Positions 1 to 11,820 of a stretch of DNA of 64,000 nucleotides are shown in pieces. The position numbers and the translations under genes were made by a program. The notes beneath the pieces are model-generated. The model ran no database searches. It was not told where the DNA came from and saw nothing but the letters and a program-made list of their open reading frames with translations. Position 1 is the first letter of the stretch, and each line of letters opens with the position of its first letter. Origin of the DNA: Symsagittifera roscoffensis (taxonomy: Eukaryota; Xenacoelomorpha; Acoela; Convolutidae). The stretch lies in assembly GCF_963678635.1 (NCBI RefSeq), contig NC_087066.1:22663996-22727995 (forward strand), in the 5' to 3' direction.

Positions 1-470
1 AAACAAAAAGATTTGAGCAGAAAAAGTAGATGCCTGATTTTTACCCTGACAGTACTCACTGATCTTACCCTGACAGAACCCACCATTAGAATTTCAAGAT
101 CGGTTAGTTTTTTTAATTCAAGTTTTATGAAAAAGAAATTGAAAAAATTACACAGAATCTCCAAAGCCAAAAAAAATTGAGCAGTCATATTAGCAGGGCA
201 AACTTGCAGTGTCGATGTTTTACTTGCAGGACCCCATCTCAGGGTTGAAAATTTGAACTTTTGTTGGTTTTTTATATCTAAGTTTTTTAAAACAAAAAAT
301 AAATGAAAAAATCATAAAACGCCACATCTCGGAAACCAAAAGATAGTGAGCAGCCACATTTGAAGGGAAGAATTGCAACCTTTGATTGCTGACAGCACCC
401 CTCTATAGGGTTGAGAACTAAAAATTCAGTTAAATAAATAGGGAATTAAATTTTTTGATAGTTTTACGTT
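1..470. repeat. Diverged tandem repeat, period about 170 bp
   Basis: Two segments beginning near 179 and 348 share the order GAGCAG, a CA-rich stretch, AGGG, TTGCA, a CACCCC or GACCCC motif and CAGGGTTGA or TAGGGTTGA, each preceded by a (C)CAAA(A) stretch. A weaker third unit lies to the left edge. No long ORF runs through it. Units are strongly diverged, so this is an old satellite or part of a larger repeat cut by the window edge. Confidence 0.4.
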
Positions 471-973
471 GCAGAACTTGAAACGTCGACTCGAGTAAAC
501 ATTCCAACCCTTTCAGGGTTTTGGCCTCTTAACAGGCCATCATAGCGACTTCTTAAACATGTACCAATAGAAATTTCTTAAGCAGTACAATATACGATTT
601 AGATAAAACGTGCAAAATTCTTTCGTTAAACAGGCAAAAAATAATACGTTGAAAAAGCCTAAACATGTCAACATAGGGACTTCTTAAATCTGTGTCAAAA
701 AAGCCAATTAAAAATTGTATAGATAGATATATAGATAGAGAGATAAATAACTGTTGTCGTGAACTTCTTGTTTCATTAGTTAGTGCTGACTCACACAATC
801 AGTTAGATTTTTTGGACGACAATAAACCAGCAGTTGATAGCAAGCATATACATTTATCGATTACTGATTTTAGCGATCTCTGTATAAACCATGTCCAAAT
901 TTTTTTCACAATTTCTTCTTAGTATTATTTTTACGTTTTGATAACACAACCAATGACAAAAAGTTCATCTTAC
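471..973. other. Non-coding; probable first intron of the NRAMP gene
   Basis: This stretch lies directly past the splice donor of the NRAMP exon on the minus strand and holds no further NRAMP-like exon that I can see. It includes an imperfect GATA-type microsatellite at about 716-748. Short ORFs on both strands resemble nothing known to me. Confidence 0.5.
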
Positions 974-1510
974 AAAACTGAATTCCTCTCGACAATGTTC
1001 CGCCAAGTTCTTTCCAGTCACCGATCCTAATCTAGCGGAGAGCGACTGCAAACAAAACCCGAGGAATGTCGCCCAGAGCAGCACCCAAAGCAGGTTGTAC
1101 CCAGCAATGGCACCTTGCTGCAAATCCGATTCAATATTTCCCGGATCCAGGTAGGCTATGCACATTAGGAATCCAGGACCAGTGAAGGCCCATAACTTTC
1201 GGAAACTAAATTTAACATCAACAGCCGTCTCTGGAACTTCGACCTGGATATTTTCCGGCTGGTGCTGTATCGCACGAAGAGGTGCTTTGAGAATGTGTTT
1301 CCACGACGTCTCATATTCGTCGGAAGTTCGGTAGGACTGCGCGACGACATGCTCTTCCTCAGGCGGTATCAGCGACGACGAGGAGTGACATCTGCCATCG
1401 TCGGATTCACCCGTACTATTTTCTCCCGTCAATGCCATGTGGTTTCTGTTTTGCCCAATAGTAGCTACGTAATAATCGTCGGAATCTGAGTCAATGAGAT
1501 ACGAGCTCAT
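974..1510 (-). CDS. NRAMP/DMT1-family divalent metal transporter, first coding exon (partial gene)
   Basis: NRAMP proteins are proton-coupled importers of Fe2+, Mn2+ and related ions in plasma or endosomal membranes. The exon encodes 179 residues from an ATG at 1510. Residues 1-100 are a hydrophilic, acidic, Ser-rich cytosolic tail. The family core begins with [21 protein letters not shown], in which the DPGN metal-binding motif of TM1 falls at residues 122-125, and TM2 follows at about 136-158. The exon ends in phase 0 at 974 before a GTAAGA donor. The remaining TM3-TM12 are expected beyond the left edge. Family assignment is firm from the TM1 motif; the exact orthologue (Malvolio/SLC11A2-like) is inferred. 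Confidence 0.9.
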
Positions 1511-2238
1511 TAAGTTTGTTTATTTATTTGTCCACCAAACTTGACTTTTAACCCTTCGTGTTGGTAAGTATATTGCCGTAATGCCTCAAGGATGTGAACA
1601 AATTTTAATCAACCCGGAGTTTATAATAATTGCACTGAAGTTGCATCTGCTGGTAAAACTAAGCTTTTTTATTAAATTGCTGAAATTCTGACGCCGTTAT
1701 GACAGTATAGCAAGCATTTGTGCCACTTCTCATACCAAATCTGAAATCATTATACTATAGTCGAAGCAAAACACAATACCAATCCAATTCAAGTCAAATG
1801 GTGTGAATATGGTGCCACTTTGAGCAAACACTATAAATATTCAGCCTTCAAAGCTGAGAAATGTCGATAATTAAGCATTTAAAATTTTACCATCCTTAAG
1901 TTGCATATGAGCTGGTTTCGAATTAATTTTCAAATGACCAAAAAAAAACACACGATGGCCAGCGGCGTTCGACCTCTTTTTACCTTTCACTATAAACGCA
2001 GGAAAGCAAGCAAAAATGCAATTGGCTTTTTTAATGACTGTAAGATCAGAAAGCCCGGAAATTTCGCCAATCAACGACCTTTGAATTCACCAAACTTGAC
2101 AGATTTCCACGCTTTTTTGCAAACTTTTGAGTCCAGAACGACTGATAAACTTTCGGCGATTCGTTCCTTTGAGCACAAGGGATTCCATTATAATTCTCTT
2201 TTTTAGAACGCATTTTGTATTCGTTTTGCATATTATGC
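1511..2238. other. Intergenic, AT-rich, between NRAMP start and the foldback element
   Basis: No exon-like coding stretch is seen. It should contain the NRAMP promoter, but I see no diagnostic core element. Overlapping short ORFs at 1871-2231 on both strands look spurious. Confidence 0.4.
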
Positions 2239-2240
2239 TA

Positions 2241-2988
2241 CAGTGCTGATTTAAATTAACCGGACAAAACGCGTTAAACTTGAAATTTAAAACCCGTTTT
2301 TCTCAAATTGGGTTGAGTTTAGGTGAAAACTTATGAAGACAAAACTTGCTTAGAACTTTAGCAGAATTAATATAGTGTATTTTGTTTTGCGAATTTCGGG
2401 CCCAAAATTTTACCCCAAAAATGGGTTATGTTGGCTTTTCTTAGTTAATCAAAAATTACGCCGAAAATACCTGGCCGATCACAGACATAATTATACCAAA
2501 ATGAGCCCATTACGTAGCCCAACAAACTTTATGAAGGGTGTTTTCTCCAAAAAAAAATTGCAATTTGTTTGAAAATTGTTTTTATATAAAAATTTGATAT
2601 TTTATATAGTAAAAATGACCTTTTCTGTCTATCAAACAAAAATAAATTAACTTATACAATATTTTGGAGAAAACACCCTTTGGAGAAAACACCCTTCATA
2701 AAGTTTGTTGGGTTACGTAATGGGCTCACTTTGGTATAATTATGTCTGTGATCGGCCAGGTATTTTCGGCGTAATTTTTGATTAACTAAGAAAAGCCAAC
2801 ATAACCCATTTTTGGGGTAAAATTTTGGGCCGAAATTCGCAAAACAAAATACACCATATTAATTCTGCCAAAATTTTAAGCAAGTTTTGTCTTCATAAGT
2901 TTTCACCTAAACTCAACCCAATTTGAGAAAAACGGGTTTTAAATTTCAAGTTTAACGCGTTTTGTCCGGTTAATTTAAATCAGCACTG
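2241..2988. mobile_element. Foldback (long inverted repeat) Tc1/mariner-type non-autonomous element
   Basis: Two arms of about 310 bp are near-perfect reverse complements: about 2241-2555 and about 2672-2988, separated by an AT-rich loop of roughly 115 bp. Each terminus starts CAGTGCTGATTTAAATTAAC and is flanked by TA on both sides (2239-2240 and 2989-2990). A CAGTGCTG terminus at a TA target duplication is typical of the Tc1/mariner superfamily. There is no transposase ORF, so the element is non-autonomous. The right arm carries an extra tandem copy of a 15-bp piece (TTTGGAGAAAACACC) at its inner end near 2675-2695. The 65-aa ORF at 2375-2572 is a by-product of the arm. Confidence 0.8.
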
Positions 2989-3113
2989 TATACAAAAAGT
3001 CTGATAAATTTTTTTTCAACCTCGCGTTTGTCGCTGTTCAAAACAATTTTCCATTTTTAAAATCAAAAATCAAACAAAACGTTCAAACAAATATATAGTA
3101 CTATTATAACAAC

Positions 3114-4397
3114 TCACGTTAGGATTCGTCGAGACAACAAAACTTCACACTGCAGAGAACACAACTTAAATTGTACAGGTACTGATGTACTGCCATTTGT
3201 ATCTACACTAGTAACATTTTCACAGAATGAAAACATATCAATATTAACAGTTCGCAAATGACCATTTATGGTAAAAGATGAACAAACGCACTTTTCACAC
3301 TTTTTCAAAAAATTCAGAACAGTTTGGGGCAAAAATTCTGACAGAACGTCAAAGTTGGTTCCTTTCATAATATTGCAAATTTTATTGGCACTAAGCAAAA
3401 ATAACGACTTATCAGGATAATGTCCTTCGTCAAGTCTTCTTCCAGCAGCACTCGAAAATTGGTTCCCGAAAACATCGAATACTCGAAACTTCCGAGCAAA
3501 ATCTATACTCGAAAAATATAGCACCTCAATTCTATTGTTGGTGGCGCGCAGTTCTCGAAAGTTTGAAAACCCAGACAAATTGGGTAAACACTGTATTTCG
3601 TTGTTCGAAACGTTTAAATGGTACAAATTAGTCAGCTTCAAAACACTGTCAGGAAAAGCACCTAATCGATTAGCTGATAAGTCCAATTTCTTTAAACTAC
3701 TCAAAAGATTTTTACTTGCATATAGCGAGCAACTCGGAAACTCTTCGATTTTGTTACCGCTCAAAAGCAGCTCGTTCAAGTTCATACTGTAAATAGAAGC
3801 TGGAATCAAAGCTAAATTTTGGTTGCATATGCTTAAAAATGATAAATTCGATAATTGGATAACTCTAGTCTCTATTCGTTTTAGGCCACAAGCTGATTCG
3901 ATCACAAGATCTTTGAGAGAGCTCGGAAACCCCTTGTTCAGAGCTGGATATTCGCTTCGGTTTCGTATTAGCATTCGGATTCTCTTCGGTTGCATTTCAT
4001 TTTTCTCCACCGGTTTCAGAACTGTTAGTTCAGGTGCCGTTCCCGTTTTCAGAATTGAACAAATGACCTGAACGAATGTTTTCAGCTGGGTTGGATCGGC
4101 TTCTGATATCATCACGTCTTTTTTCGGTTCTTTTAAGCGCAGCGTGCATTTTCCCTGAGCCACAAATTTACCAAAAATGTTCTCGATGTTATCTCGAACT
4201 GTGTATTTTTGTCCACCCTTTTCATTGGCGGTTGTTACTAACAAAAGAGCCACAGAGTTTTCCTTTGAGGCATGGAAACCGAGAGATAGTACGGCTTTTG
4301 AAGGCTTGGATTTAGAGCGATTTGCAACAATGAGATCTTGCGTTAAAACACTGCAGTTTAATCGCATGTCACCTGAAATTAAAGAAGTATTCGGCAT
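3114..4397 (-). CDS. LRR1: LRR1 orthologue, leucine-rich-repeat substrate receptor of CUL2 ubiquitin ligase
   Basis: LRR1 is the CRL2 adaptor that recognises terminated CMG helicase and drives replisome unloading in S phase. The ORF is 427 aa, close to the roughly 414 aa of vertebrate LRR1, and colinear with it. An N-terminal region ends in a block with KGGQKYTVRDNIENIFGKFV and LRLKEP. LRRs follow at about residues 190-330, for example LKKLDLSANRLGAFP and LYHLNVSNNEIQCLP. A Cys-rich tail contains CEKCVCSSF and FKLCSLQC. The coding region is intronless here. Two starts are possible: M1 at 4397 has a weak context, with an overlapping upstream ATG 4 nt before it, while M11 at 4367 (MRLNCSV, G at -3) matches where vertebrate LRR1 begins and is my preferred start. 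Confidence 0.88.
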   Translation of the reverse strand: MPNTSLISGDMRLNCSVLTQDLIVANRSKSKPSKAVLSLGFHASKENSVALLLVTTANEKGGQKYTVRDNIENIFGKFVAQGKCTLRLKEPKKDVMISEADPTQLKTFVQVICSILKTGTAPELTVLKPVEKNEMQPKRIRMLIRNRSEYPALNKGFPSSLKDLVIESACGLKRIETRVIQLSNLSFLSICNQNLALIPASIYSMNLNELLLSGNKIEEFPSCSLYASKNLLSSLKKLDLSANRLGAFPDSVLKLTNLYHLNVSNNEIQCLPNLSGFSNFRELRATNNRIEVLYFSSIDFARKFRVFDVFGNQFSSAAGRRLDEGHYPDKSLFLLSANKICNIMKGTNFDVLSEFLPQTVLNFLKKCEKCVCSSFTINGHLRTVNIDMFSFCENVTSVDTNGSTSVPVQFKLCSLQCEVLLSRRILT

Positions 4398-6139
4398 CCA
4401 TATTATCTAATTTATGGCTAAATTTAGAAAAACAATCGCGTCAAAATAACTGAGACTCACGAAGAGCTCAGATAAGCAAATACAGTGAGTCGACCAAGAA
4501 AAAGTAAAAATATTTAAACTTTCCTTCAAAAAACCGCCCCATCGACCGCAATAACCTCAAACCATTGCCGAAATGGTGTAAAGACATTTAGTAGTCTAGC
4601 TGAGATGTTGTAAAGACATTCAAAAAGCCTTTCGGGTAATCTTTTCTTCGCTTCCGAGGTTGCTTTGAGGAGAAATCAAAAATCTGAATTGTCAATACGG
4701 TGTCTGAAAAAATAGTCTATTGTCTTTTATGACCTTGCCACATATAAACAACGAGTTGATGTCTACCAAACTACAAAAAGAGTAGATATTCATATTCTAA
4801 AGTTAAACTGATAAAAAAACCGACAAATTTATACGATATGATCTAGAGATATAGCAGCAACACATTGGTCTATTTAAGCAAAGATTACGAAATCTATCAA
4901 ATCCAATGAATACTTAATATTTACATTCATATTTTCATTATTTCAAAACCATTACATCAAGCAATGAAAATTGACATCTCAATGCAATCATAACCTCAAA
5001 CGGCCTTTTTAATGAACATACCAACAAACAAACAATTCCAAGCAAATTCTTCCGAGTACATTCTTTCCTCGAAACCTCTGAGAAATGAATCAAGTATACA
5101 ATTTCCCTTACAAACATTAAACTAATTCTCTTAACAAAGTTCATGTAACTAAGATTTTTTTACACTACATGCAAAACTTTAGTATCCTCGGGTCAAAAAC
5201 CACTTGCCAGTTTCGGGTGAAATGACCTTCTCGTCCTTTTTCCGACAGCAGAATGTTGTACAGAGGAGACAGGAAAAGCGAACACACTCAGGAGAGGAAA
5301 AAGAGGCAATTTTACAAACATTTTATATTAATTCATTAGTGCTACTACCAGTAGACGCGAGCTGTGTTGATCACTGCCTTTAGGATGTTCTCTCTTTGGT
5401 TTATCAAGATATGTAAATTAAAAACTTGAGATAATAAAAAAAATTACAGAAAGCGGAAAAACACTAATACATACTTTCAAAATCAATTCACAAAATCCTT
5501 CAGAAACAACAACAATTAAGTAATTTCTAATGCTAACAAAAAAGAGCACAAGAAGCAAAAAAAAAACGAGCGTCAAACAAACAAAAAGAAATGAAAATCA
5601 GGATAGCCGGTTGCTGTGCAAGTAGCCCAGACTGTTCCGCCCATACGCTGAAAAACATGAAAAAAGCTTTACCATGTTTTAATTCATATTAGTGCGCCAG
5701 GTGATAAAAGGATCTGACGACAACCTAGCAATTACGCATATTCGTCAGTTACAGTAAAGTAGACAAAGCAGGCAGCGGGTTCAGTCCAAAACGACAAAAA
5801 CAAAACGAAAAAAAAGACTTCCTTTTGTTGAAATTTTGAAAATTGTTTATTTCGAAGAAAGCAATAAAAAAACTTCGAAAATTAAATTTACTGGAGCTTA
5901 ACTGAAGTTTCTCTAAAAAGCCTGCTAGCTTGCTTTTTTTGTTACAAATTAGACAAAAAATTCAAAGTCGCTTGTAAATTGATTCAATTGTTCTAATGGT
6001 GGTGGTGTTTTAGACAATTGACAGACTTTGAATGCGTGTTCTGGGTTCTTCTTGTTTAAGTTCAACTTGGCTGTTCAAGATTCAATTTTCTACTGACGAT
6101 AAAATAAACATTTATAAATTTTAATAATTCGGAACATGG
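4398..6139. other. AT-rich intergenic region without recognisable gene
   Basis: Only short ORFs occur. A block near 5600-5640 (TGTGCAAGTAGCCCAGACTG) recurs in diverged form near 25966 and 35350, so part of this spacer belongs to a dispersed repeat family. An imperfect direct repeat with GTAAAGACATT lies at 4575-4622. Confidence 0.4.
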
Positions 6140-9135
6140 TCTATTTACATGCTTTATTGGGCTGTTAATATGTTGTGGACTTGCTGACGGTTCCTGTGAG
6201 AACTAAGTTTTTGATTGTGGATTTTTTGTTTTTGAAATGTCTTTTTGTGTTCATCCTTGATGCGATTTTTTGTGGTACAATTTTTTTTATTATTTTTGAG
6301 GACAGTGTGTGGCTATTTAAGTCATCTTGATGTGTTCATTATTGTTCCATTCATCAAATCTACTGGGTAAGCGATCCTTGCAGAAGAGAAGCGAATTTGA
6401 GCTGCGATGATTTTTGTTCGAAAAAAGTTGTCGTCACAGTACTGGCAGTTTTTCTTTCTTTTTGGTCTTGATTGCCAGACATTATTTGAGTTTTCACAAA
6501 TTTGAAAGACAGTGCTGCCTTTTGGGGGTTGATAACGCCTTGCTCAATTGTTATTGGTACCTGGGAGTGCTTATTTTTTTTATTTAAAATTTATTTCTGG
6601 AATCAAGTCGTTTTATGTGTCTATCAGTGATGCGGTTTTTCTCGTTACAAGTTTTTCCAATTTTAATCACAGTGACTGGCTGATATAGTTATTTTGATGT
6701 GCTCATTTTTATTCATTTATTCAATTCTACTAGTGTAGCGATTGTTGAACTGGCGAATTTGCGCTGGAGTGTTTTTGTCTCAATAAAGTTGTCACATATT
6801 GGTAGTTTCCACTAGCTTTTGGTCTTGGCTACTGAATGTTTCATCAGTTTTGAGGACAGTGTGTGGCTATTTAAGTCATCTTGATGTGTTCATTATTGTT
6901 CCATTCATCAAATCTACTGGGTAAGCGATCCTTGCAGAAGCGAATTTGAGCTGTGATGATTTTTGTTCGAAAAAAGTTGTCGTCACAGTACTGGCAGTTT
7001 TTCTTTCTTTTTGGTCTTGATTGCCAGACATTATTTGAGTTTTCACAAATTTGAAAGACAATGCTGCCTTTTTGGGGTTGATAACGCCTTGTTCAATTGT
7101 TATTGGTACCTGGGAGTGCTTAATTTTTTATTTAAAATTTATTTCTGGAATCAAGTCGTTTTATGTGTCTATCAGTGATGCGGTTTTTCTCGTTACAAGT
7201 TTTTCCATTTTTGATCACAGTGCCTGGCTGATATAGTTATTGTGATGTGCTCATTTTTATTCATTTATTCAATTCTATTAGTGTAGCGATTGTTGAACTG
7301 GCGAATTTGCGCTGGAGTGTTTTTGTCTCAATAAAGTTGTCACAAATTGGTAGTTTCCACTAGCTTTTGGTCTTGGCTACTGAATGTTTCATCAGTTTTG
7401 ACATCTTTGAAATATACAGCGATGCTTTATTGGGCTGTTGATGTGTTGTGGAATTGCTGACGCTTCCTGTGAGTACTCAGTTTTTGATTTTGGATTTTTT
7501 GTTTTTGAATTTTCTTTTTTCTTGTTCATCTTTGATGCGATTTTTTGTGGTACAAATTTTTTTCATTTTTGAGGACAGTGGCTTTCTATGTCATCTTGAT
7601 GTGCTCATTACTGATCCCTTCATCAAATCTACTGGGTAAGCGATTGCTGTCCTAGCGAATTTGCGCTGCAGTGTTTTTGTCTCAACAAAATTGTCACAAA
7701 TTGGTAGTTTCCACTAGCTTTTGGTCTTGGCTACTGAATGTTTCATCAGTTTTGAGGACAGTGTGTGGCTATTTAAGTCATCTTGATGTGTTCATTATTG
7801 TTCCATTCATCAAATCTACTGGGTAAGCGATCCTTGCAGAAGCGAATTTGAGCTGTGATGATTTTTGTTCGAAAAAAGTTGTCGTCACAGTACTGGCAGT
7901 TTTTCTTTCTTTTTGGTCTTGATTGCCAGACATTATTTGAGTTTTCACAAATTTGAAAGACAATGCTGCCTTTTTGGGGTTGATAACGCCTTGTTCAATT
8001 GTTATTGGTACCTGGGAGTGCTTAATTTTTTATTTAAAATTTATTTCTGGAATCAAGTCGTTTTATGTGTCTATCAGTGATGCGGTTTTTCTCGTTACAA
8101 GTTTTTCCATTTTTGATCACAGTGCCTGGCTGATATAGTTATTGTGATGTGCTCATTTTTATTCATTTATTCAATTCTATTAGTGTAGCGATTGTTGAAC
8201 TGGCGAATTTGCGCTGGAGTGTTTTTGTCTCAATAAAGTTGTCACAAATTGGTAGTTTCCACTAGCTTTTGGTCTTGGCTACTGAATGTTTCATCAGTTT
8301 TGACATCTTTGAAATATACAGCGATGCTTTATTGGGCTGTTGATGTGTTGTGGAATTGCTGACGCTTCCTGTGAGTACTCAGTTTTTGATTTTGGATTTT
8401 TTGTTTTTGAATTTTCTTTTTTCTTGTTCATCTTTGATGCGATTTTTTGTGGTACAAATTTTTTTCATTTTTGAGGACAGTGGCTTTCTATGTCATCTTG
8501 ATGTGCTCATTACTGATCCCTTCATCAAATCTACTGGGGAAGCGATTGCTGTCCTAGCGAATTTGCGCTGCAGTGTTTTTGTCTCAACAAAATTGTCACA
8601 AATTGGTAGTTTCCACTAGCTTTTGGTCTTGGCTACTGAATGTTTCATCAGTTTTGACATCTTTGAAAAACACAGCGATGCTTTATTGGGCTGTTAATGT
8701 GTTTTGGACTTGCTGACGCTTCCTGTGAGCACTAAGTTTTTGATTTTGGATTTTTTGTTTTTGAATTGTTTTTTTTTCTGTTCATCTTTGATGCGATTTT
8801 TTGTGGTACAAATTTTTTTCATTTTTGAGGACAGCGTGTGACTAGTTAAGTCATCTTGATGTGTTCTTTATTGTTTCATTCAACAAGTCTACTGGGTAAG
8901 CGATCGTTGCAGAAGCGAATTTGAGCTGTGATGATTTTTTGTTCGAAAAAAGTTCTCGTCACAGTACTGGCAGTTTTTCTTTCTTTTTGGTCTTGATTAC
9001 CAGAAATTATTTGAGTTTTCACAAATTTGAAAGACAGTGCTGCCTTTTTGGGGTTGATAATGCCTGGTTCATTTGTTATTGGTACCTGGGAGTGTTTAAT
9101 TATTGATTTCTTTTTTTTCTGGAACCATGTCTTTT
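6140..9135. repeat. Complex satellite array with 902-bp higher-order unit
   Basis: The segment from about 6843 to 7744 is repeated almost base for base at 7745-8646, a 902-bp step, and more diverged partial units flank it at 6148-6842 and 8647-9135. Within a unit, sub-blocks recur: one contains GCTTTATTGGGCTGTT and one contains CATCAAATCTACTGGGTAAG. Blocks starting GCTTTATTGGGCTGTT occur near 6150, 7423, 8325 and 8677. The plus strand is strongly T-rich. ORFs at 6876-7236 reappear at 7778-8138 with identical translations, which reflects recent duplication and not coding constraint. One visible difference between the units is TGGGTAAG near 7634 against TGGGGAAG near 8536. Confidence 0.85.
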
Positions 9136-10579
9136 CATGTGTCTACTTCACTGTCCATTTTTTCTTTTGCCTCTTCCTCAATGCAAGCAATGATGTTTTC
9201 TTTATTTTTTTGCAGCATTATCATGTGCGTTGTTTGAATCAGCAGATAACATTTCAGCATTATCTAACATCAAATACTGGTCGAAACAAGTTTCATTAAT
9301 CACTATTTTTTCAAACGAGCTCGACTCCTGTTTTTTTTATATGCATTCGAAATCGGCTGCTTGATAATTGCATTTATACTAATCGGAGAAATCAGAGCTA
9401 AAGTGTCATTCGACGACATAGTCTCGCTTACAATAACAGTGTCGTCTGCTGGCGGAGATTCCGCTTTGCTAACGGACTCGTAGGAAGATCTTTCAACTAA
9501 TTTTACTAACGGAGACTCCTTCACCTCGTTTAAATTATTTCGAAGAAACAGACTTTGATGCAGACTAATTCCTCTGTCATCTTCCAATTTCGATTCGACA
9601 TTGAAGTCTTCTAGTTGTAAACTATTTCTTTTGGACTCGAAACCGATATGCTCTTACTATTTTGCTCATCTTTGAACTTGAAGTTGTTCAAATTCAGTTC
9701 AGTCGAACCATTCGGACAAACTATCTTCTCATCATCCTGATTGTCATCTTCATTGTCTTCCGCATTATCAGGGTCAACGTCACAAAACGTCTCTTCTACT
9801 AGACCTTTACTACTTTGTTCGAAAGAAATCAAATTGTTCAGATTCTCAGCCGAATCATCGAAAACATTTAGCGAAGCTCACGGTGAATCCACAAAAAACA
9901 ATGAGTGTCTATTTTTCCTATCTGGAACAGTCGCTCCCGACAATTCAGGAGGTACAATTGCACTTCGGGTAACATTTGTAGATCTCCGTTTCTGATCGGT
10001 GTCCTTGATGAAACGCCTGGAAGTTTACCTTTTCGACTTGACAACGTAAATTGTAATTCATCGCTGATCCGGGCAGCTACTGCATTATCGCTTTTCTTTG
10101 ACGCTTTGCTAGTGAACAGAAGCTCGACATCTCCAAAGCGAACGTGATCTCCATCTTCTAGAACTTTCAGTTTCTTCCCCCAGTCGTTTCTTGTTGACGA
10201 ATGTTCCATTTCGGCTGCCCAGATCGCGAACCCAGAAGAGTCTCCTCCCTCCCCCAAAGTCAATGTCCTCAATAATCGCGTGGTTCCTCGACAGCGACGG
10301 AAGTTTGAATTGATAGTCAGAAGCTCCGCGGCCAAATGTAGTTGGACCTGAAAATATTTCCACAACTTTGGGAGGATCCGGAGGCACACTTGACACAGAC
10401 GCCGTGGAAATGAGCTTCAACCAGGCCAGTGGTTTTGTTACACTGGACAGATCAAGCGTCGATGTTTTCGTGGCCATGCTGTTGTCAAGAGCAGGAAGAG
10501 ATCTAATGCCCCGAAGTTCCTGTATACAATCAACGTCAACTGGCGCCCCGTGAGGCAAGTTATTTTCATCATCAGACAA
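9136..10579 (-). pseudogene. FHA-domain gene, copy A (broken)
   Basis: FHA domains bind phosphothreonine peptides, often in checkpoint or mitotic proteins. Read on the minus strand, this copy has an FHA core with FGRG, a LPSLSRNHAII block and DLGSRNGTFVNKKRL, then an acidic tail (DPDNAEDNEDDNQDDEK) and a segment NNLNEVKESPLVKLVERSSY. Lesions: the start seen as ATG in copies B and C reads TTG (about 10579), and the C run at 10177-10181 has five C where B and C have four, shifting the frame inside the FHA domain. Further shifts separate the tail into ORFs at 9611-9832 and 9303-9587. Unlike B and C, it remains open past the FHA domain (SRKGKLPGVSSRTP). Its 3' end stops at about 9136, where the satellite begins. 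Confidence 0.7.
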
Positions 10580-10616
10580 TGTTTGATTGATCTATTTAAT
10601 AAGTTTATCACAGCAA

Positions 10617-11813
10617 TTAGGCTAAATTGTCATTCGACGACATGGTCTCGCTCACAATAACAGTGTCGTCTGCTGGCGGAAACTCCGCTTTGCTAAAGGA
10701 CTCGTAGGAAGATCTTTCAACTAATTTTACTAACGGAGACTCCTTTACCTCGTTTAGATTATTTCGAAGAAACAGACTTTGATGCAGACTAATTCCTCTG
10801 TCGTATTCCAATTTCAATTCGAAATTGAAGTCTTTTAGTTGTGAGCAATTTCTTTTGGACGAAATACTCGAAACCGATATGCTCTTACTATTTTGCTCAA
10901 CTTTGAACTTGAAGTTGTTCAAATTCAGTTCAGCCGAACCAATCGGACAAACTATCTTCTCATCATCCTGATTGTCATCTTCATTGTCTTCCGCATTATC
11001 AGGGTCAATGTCACAAAACGTCTCTTCTACTAAACGTTTAATACTTCGGTCGAAAGAATTCAAAATAATCAGATTCTAAGCCGAATCATCGAAAACATTT
11101 AGCGAAGCTCGCAGTGAATCCACAAAAACCAATGGGTGTCTATTTCTGCTATCTGGAACAGTCGCTTTTTTGGCTCCCGACGATGCAGACAATTGCACTT
11201 CCGGGTAACATTTGTAGTTCTCCGTTTCTGATCGGTGTCCTTGATGAAGCGCCTGGAAGTTTACGTTTTCGACTTGACAACGTCAATTAGAAATAATCGT
11301 TGATCCAGACAGCTACTGCATGTTCGCTTTTCTTTGTCGCTTTGCTAGTGAACAGCAGCTCGACATCTCCAAAGCGAACGTGATCTCCATCTTCTAGAAC
11401 TTTCAGTTTCTTCCCCAGTCGTTTCTTGTTGACGAATGTTCCATTTCGGCTGCCCAGATCGCGAACCCCGAAGAGTCTCCTCACTCCTCCGAAGTCTATG
11501 TTCTCAATAACCGCGTGGTTACTCGACAGCGACGGAAGCTTGAATTGGTAGTCAGAAGCTCCACGGCCAAATGTAGTTGTACCTGAAAATATTTCCAAAA
11601 CTTTGGGAGGATCCGGAGGCACACTTGACACAGACCCCGTGGAAATGAGCTTCAACCAGGCCAGTGATTTTGTTACACTGGACAGATCAAGCGTCGATGT
11701 TTCCGTGGCCATGCATTGTCAAGAGCAGGAAGAGATCTAATGCCCCAAACGTCCTGTGTACAATCAACGTCAACTGACGCCCCGTGACGCATGTTATTTT
11801 CATCATCAGACAT
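10617..11813 (-). pseudogene. FHA-domain gene, copy B (broken)
   Basis: The copy starts with ATG at 11813 (MSDDENN), but 2 bp are missing before the MATETS position relative to copy A, so the FHA part is open only from an internal ATG at 11712. A stop at 11287-11289 follows shortly after the FHA domain (WINDYF then stop), where copy A is open. The acidic tail ORF at 10617-11063 is intact over its length and ends at a duplication junction. The same 2-bp loss and the same stop occur in copy C, so B and C share a later ancestor than A. Expression as a short FHA-only protein cannot be excluded. Confidence 0.7.
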
Positions 11814-11820
11814 TGTTTGA

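Noticed and set aside
6876-8619. Pairs of identical small ORFs in the 902-bp units
   Set aside because: Identity follows from DNA duplication; ORFs are short, T-rich and overlap on both strands.
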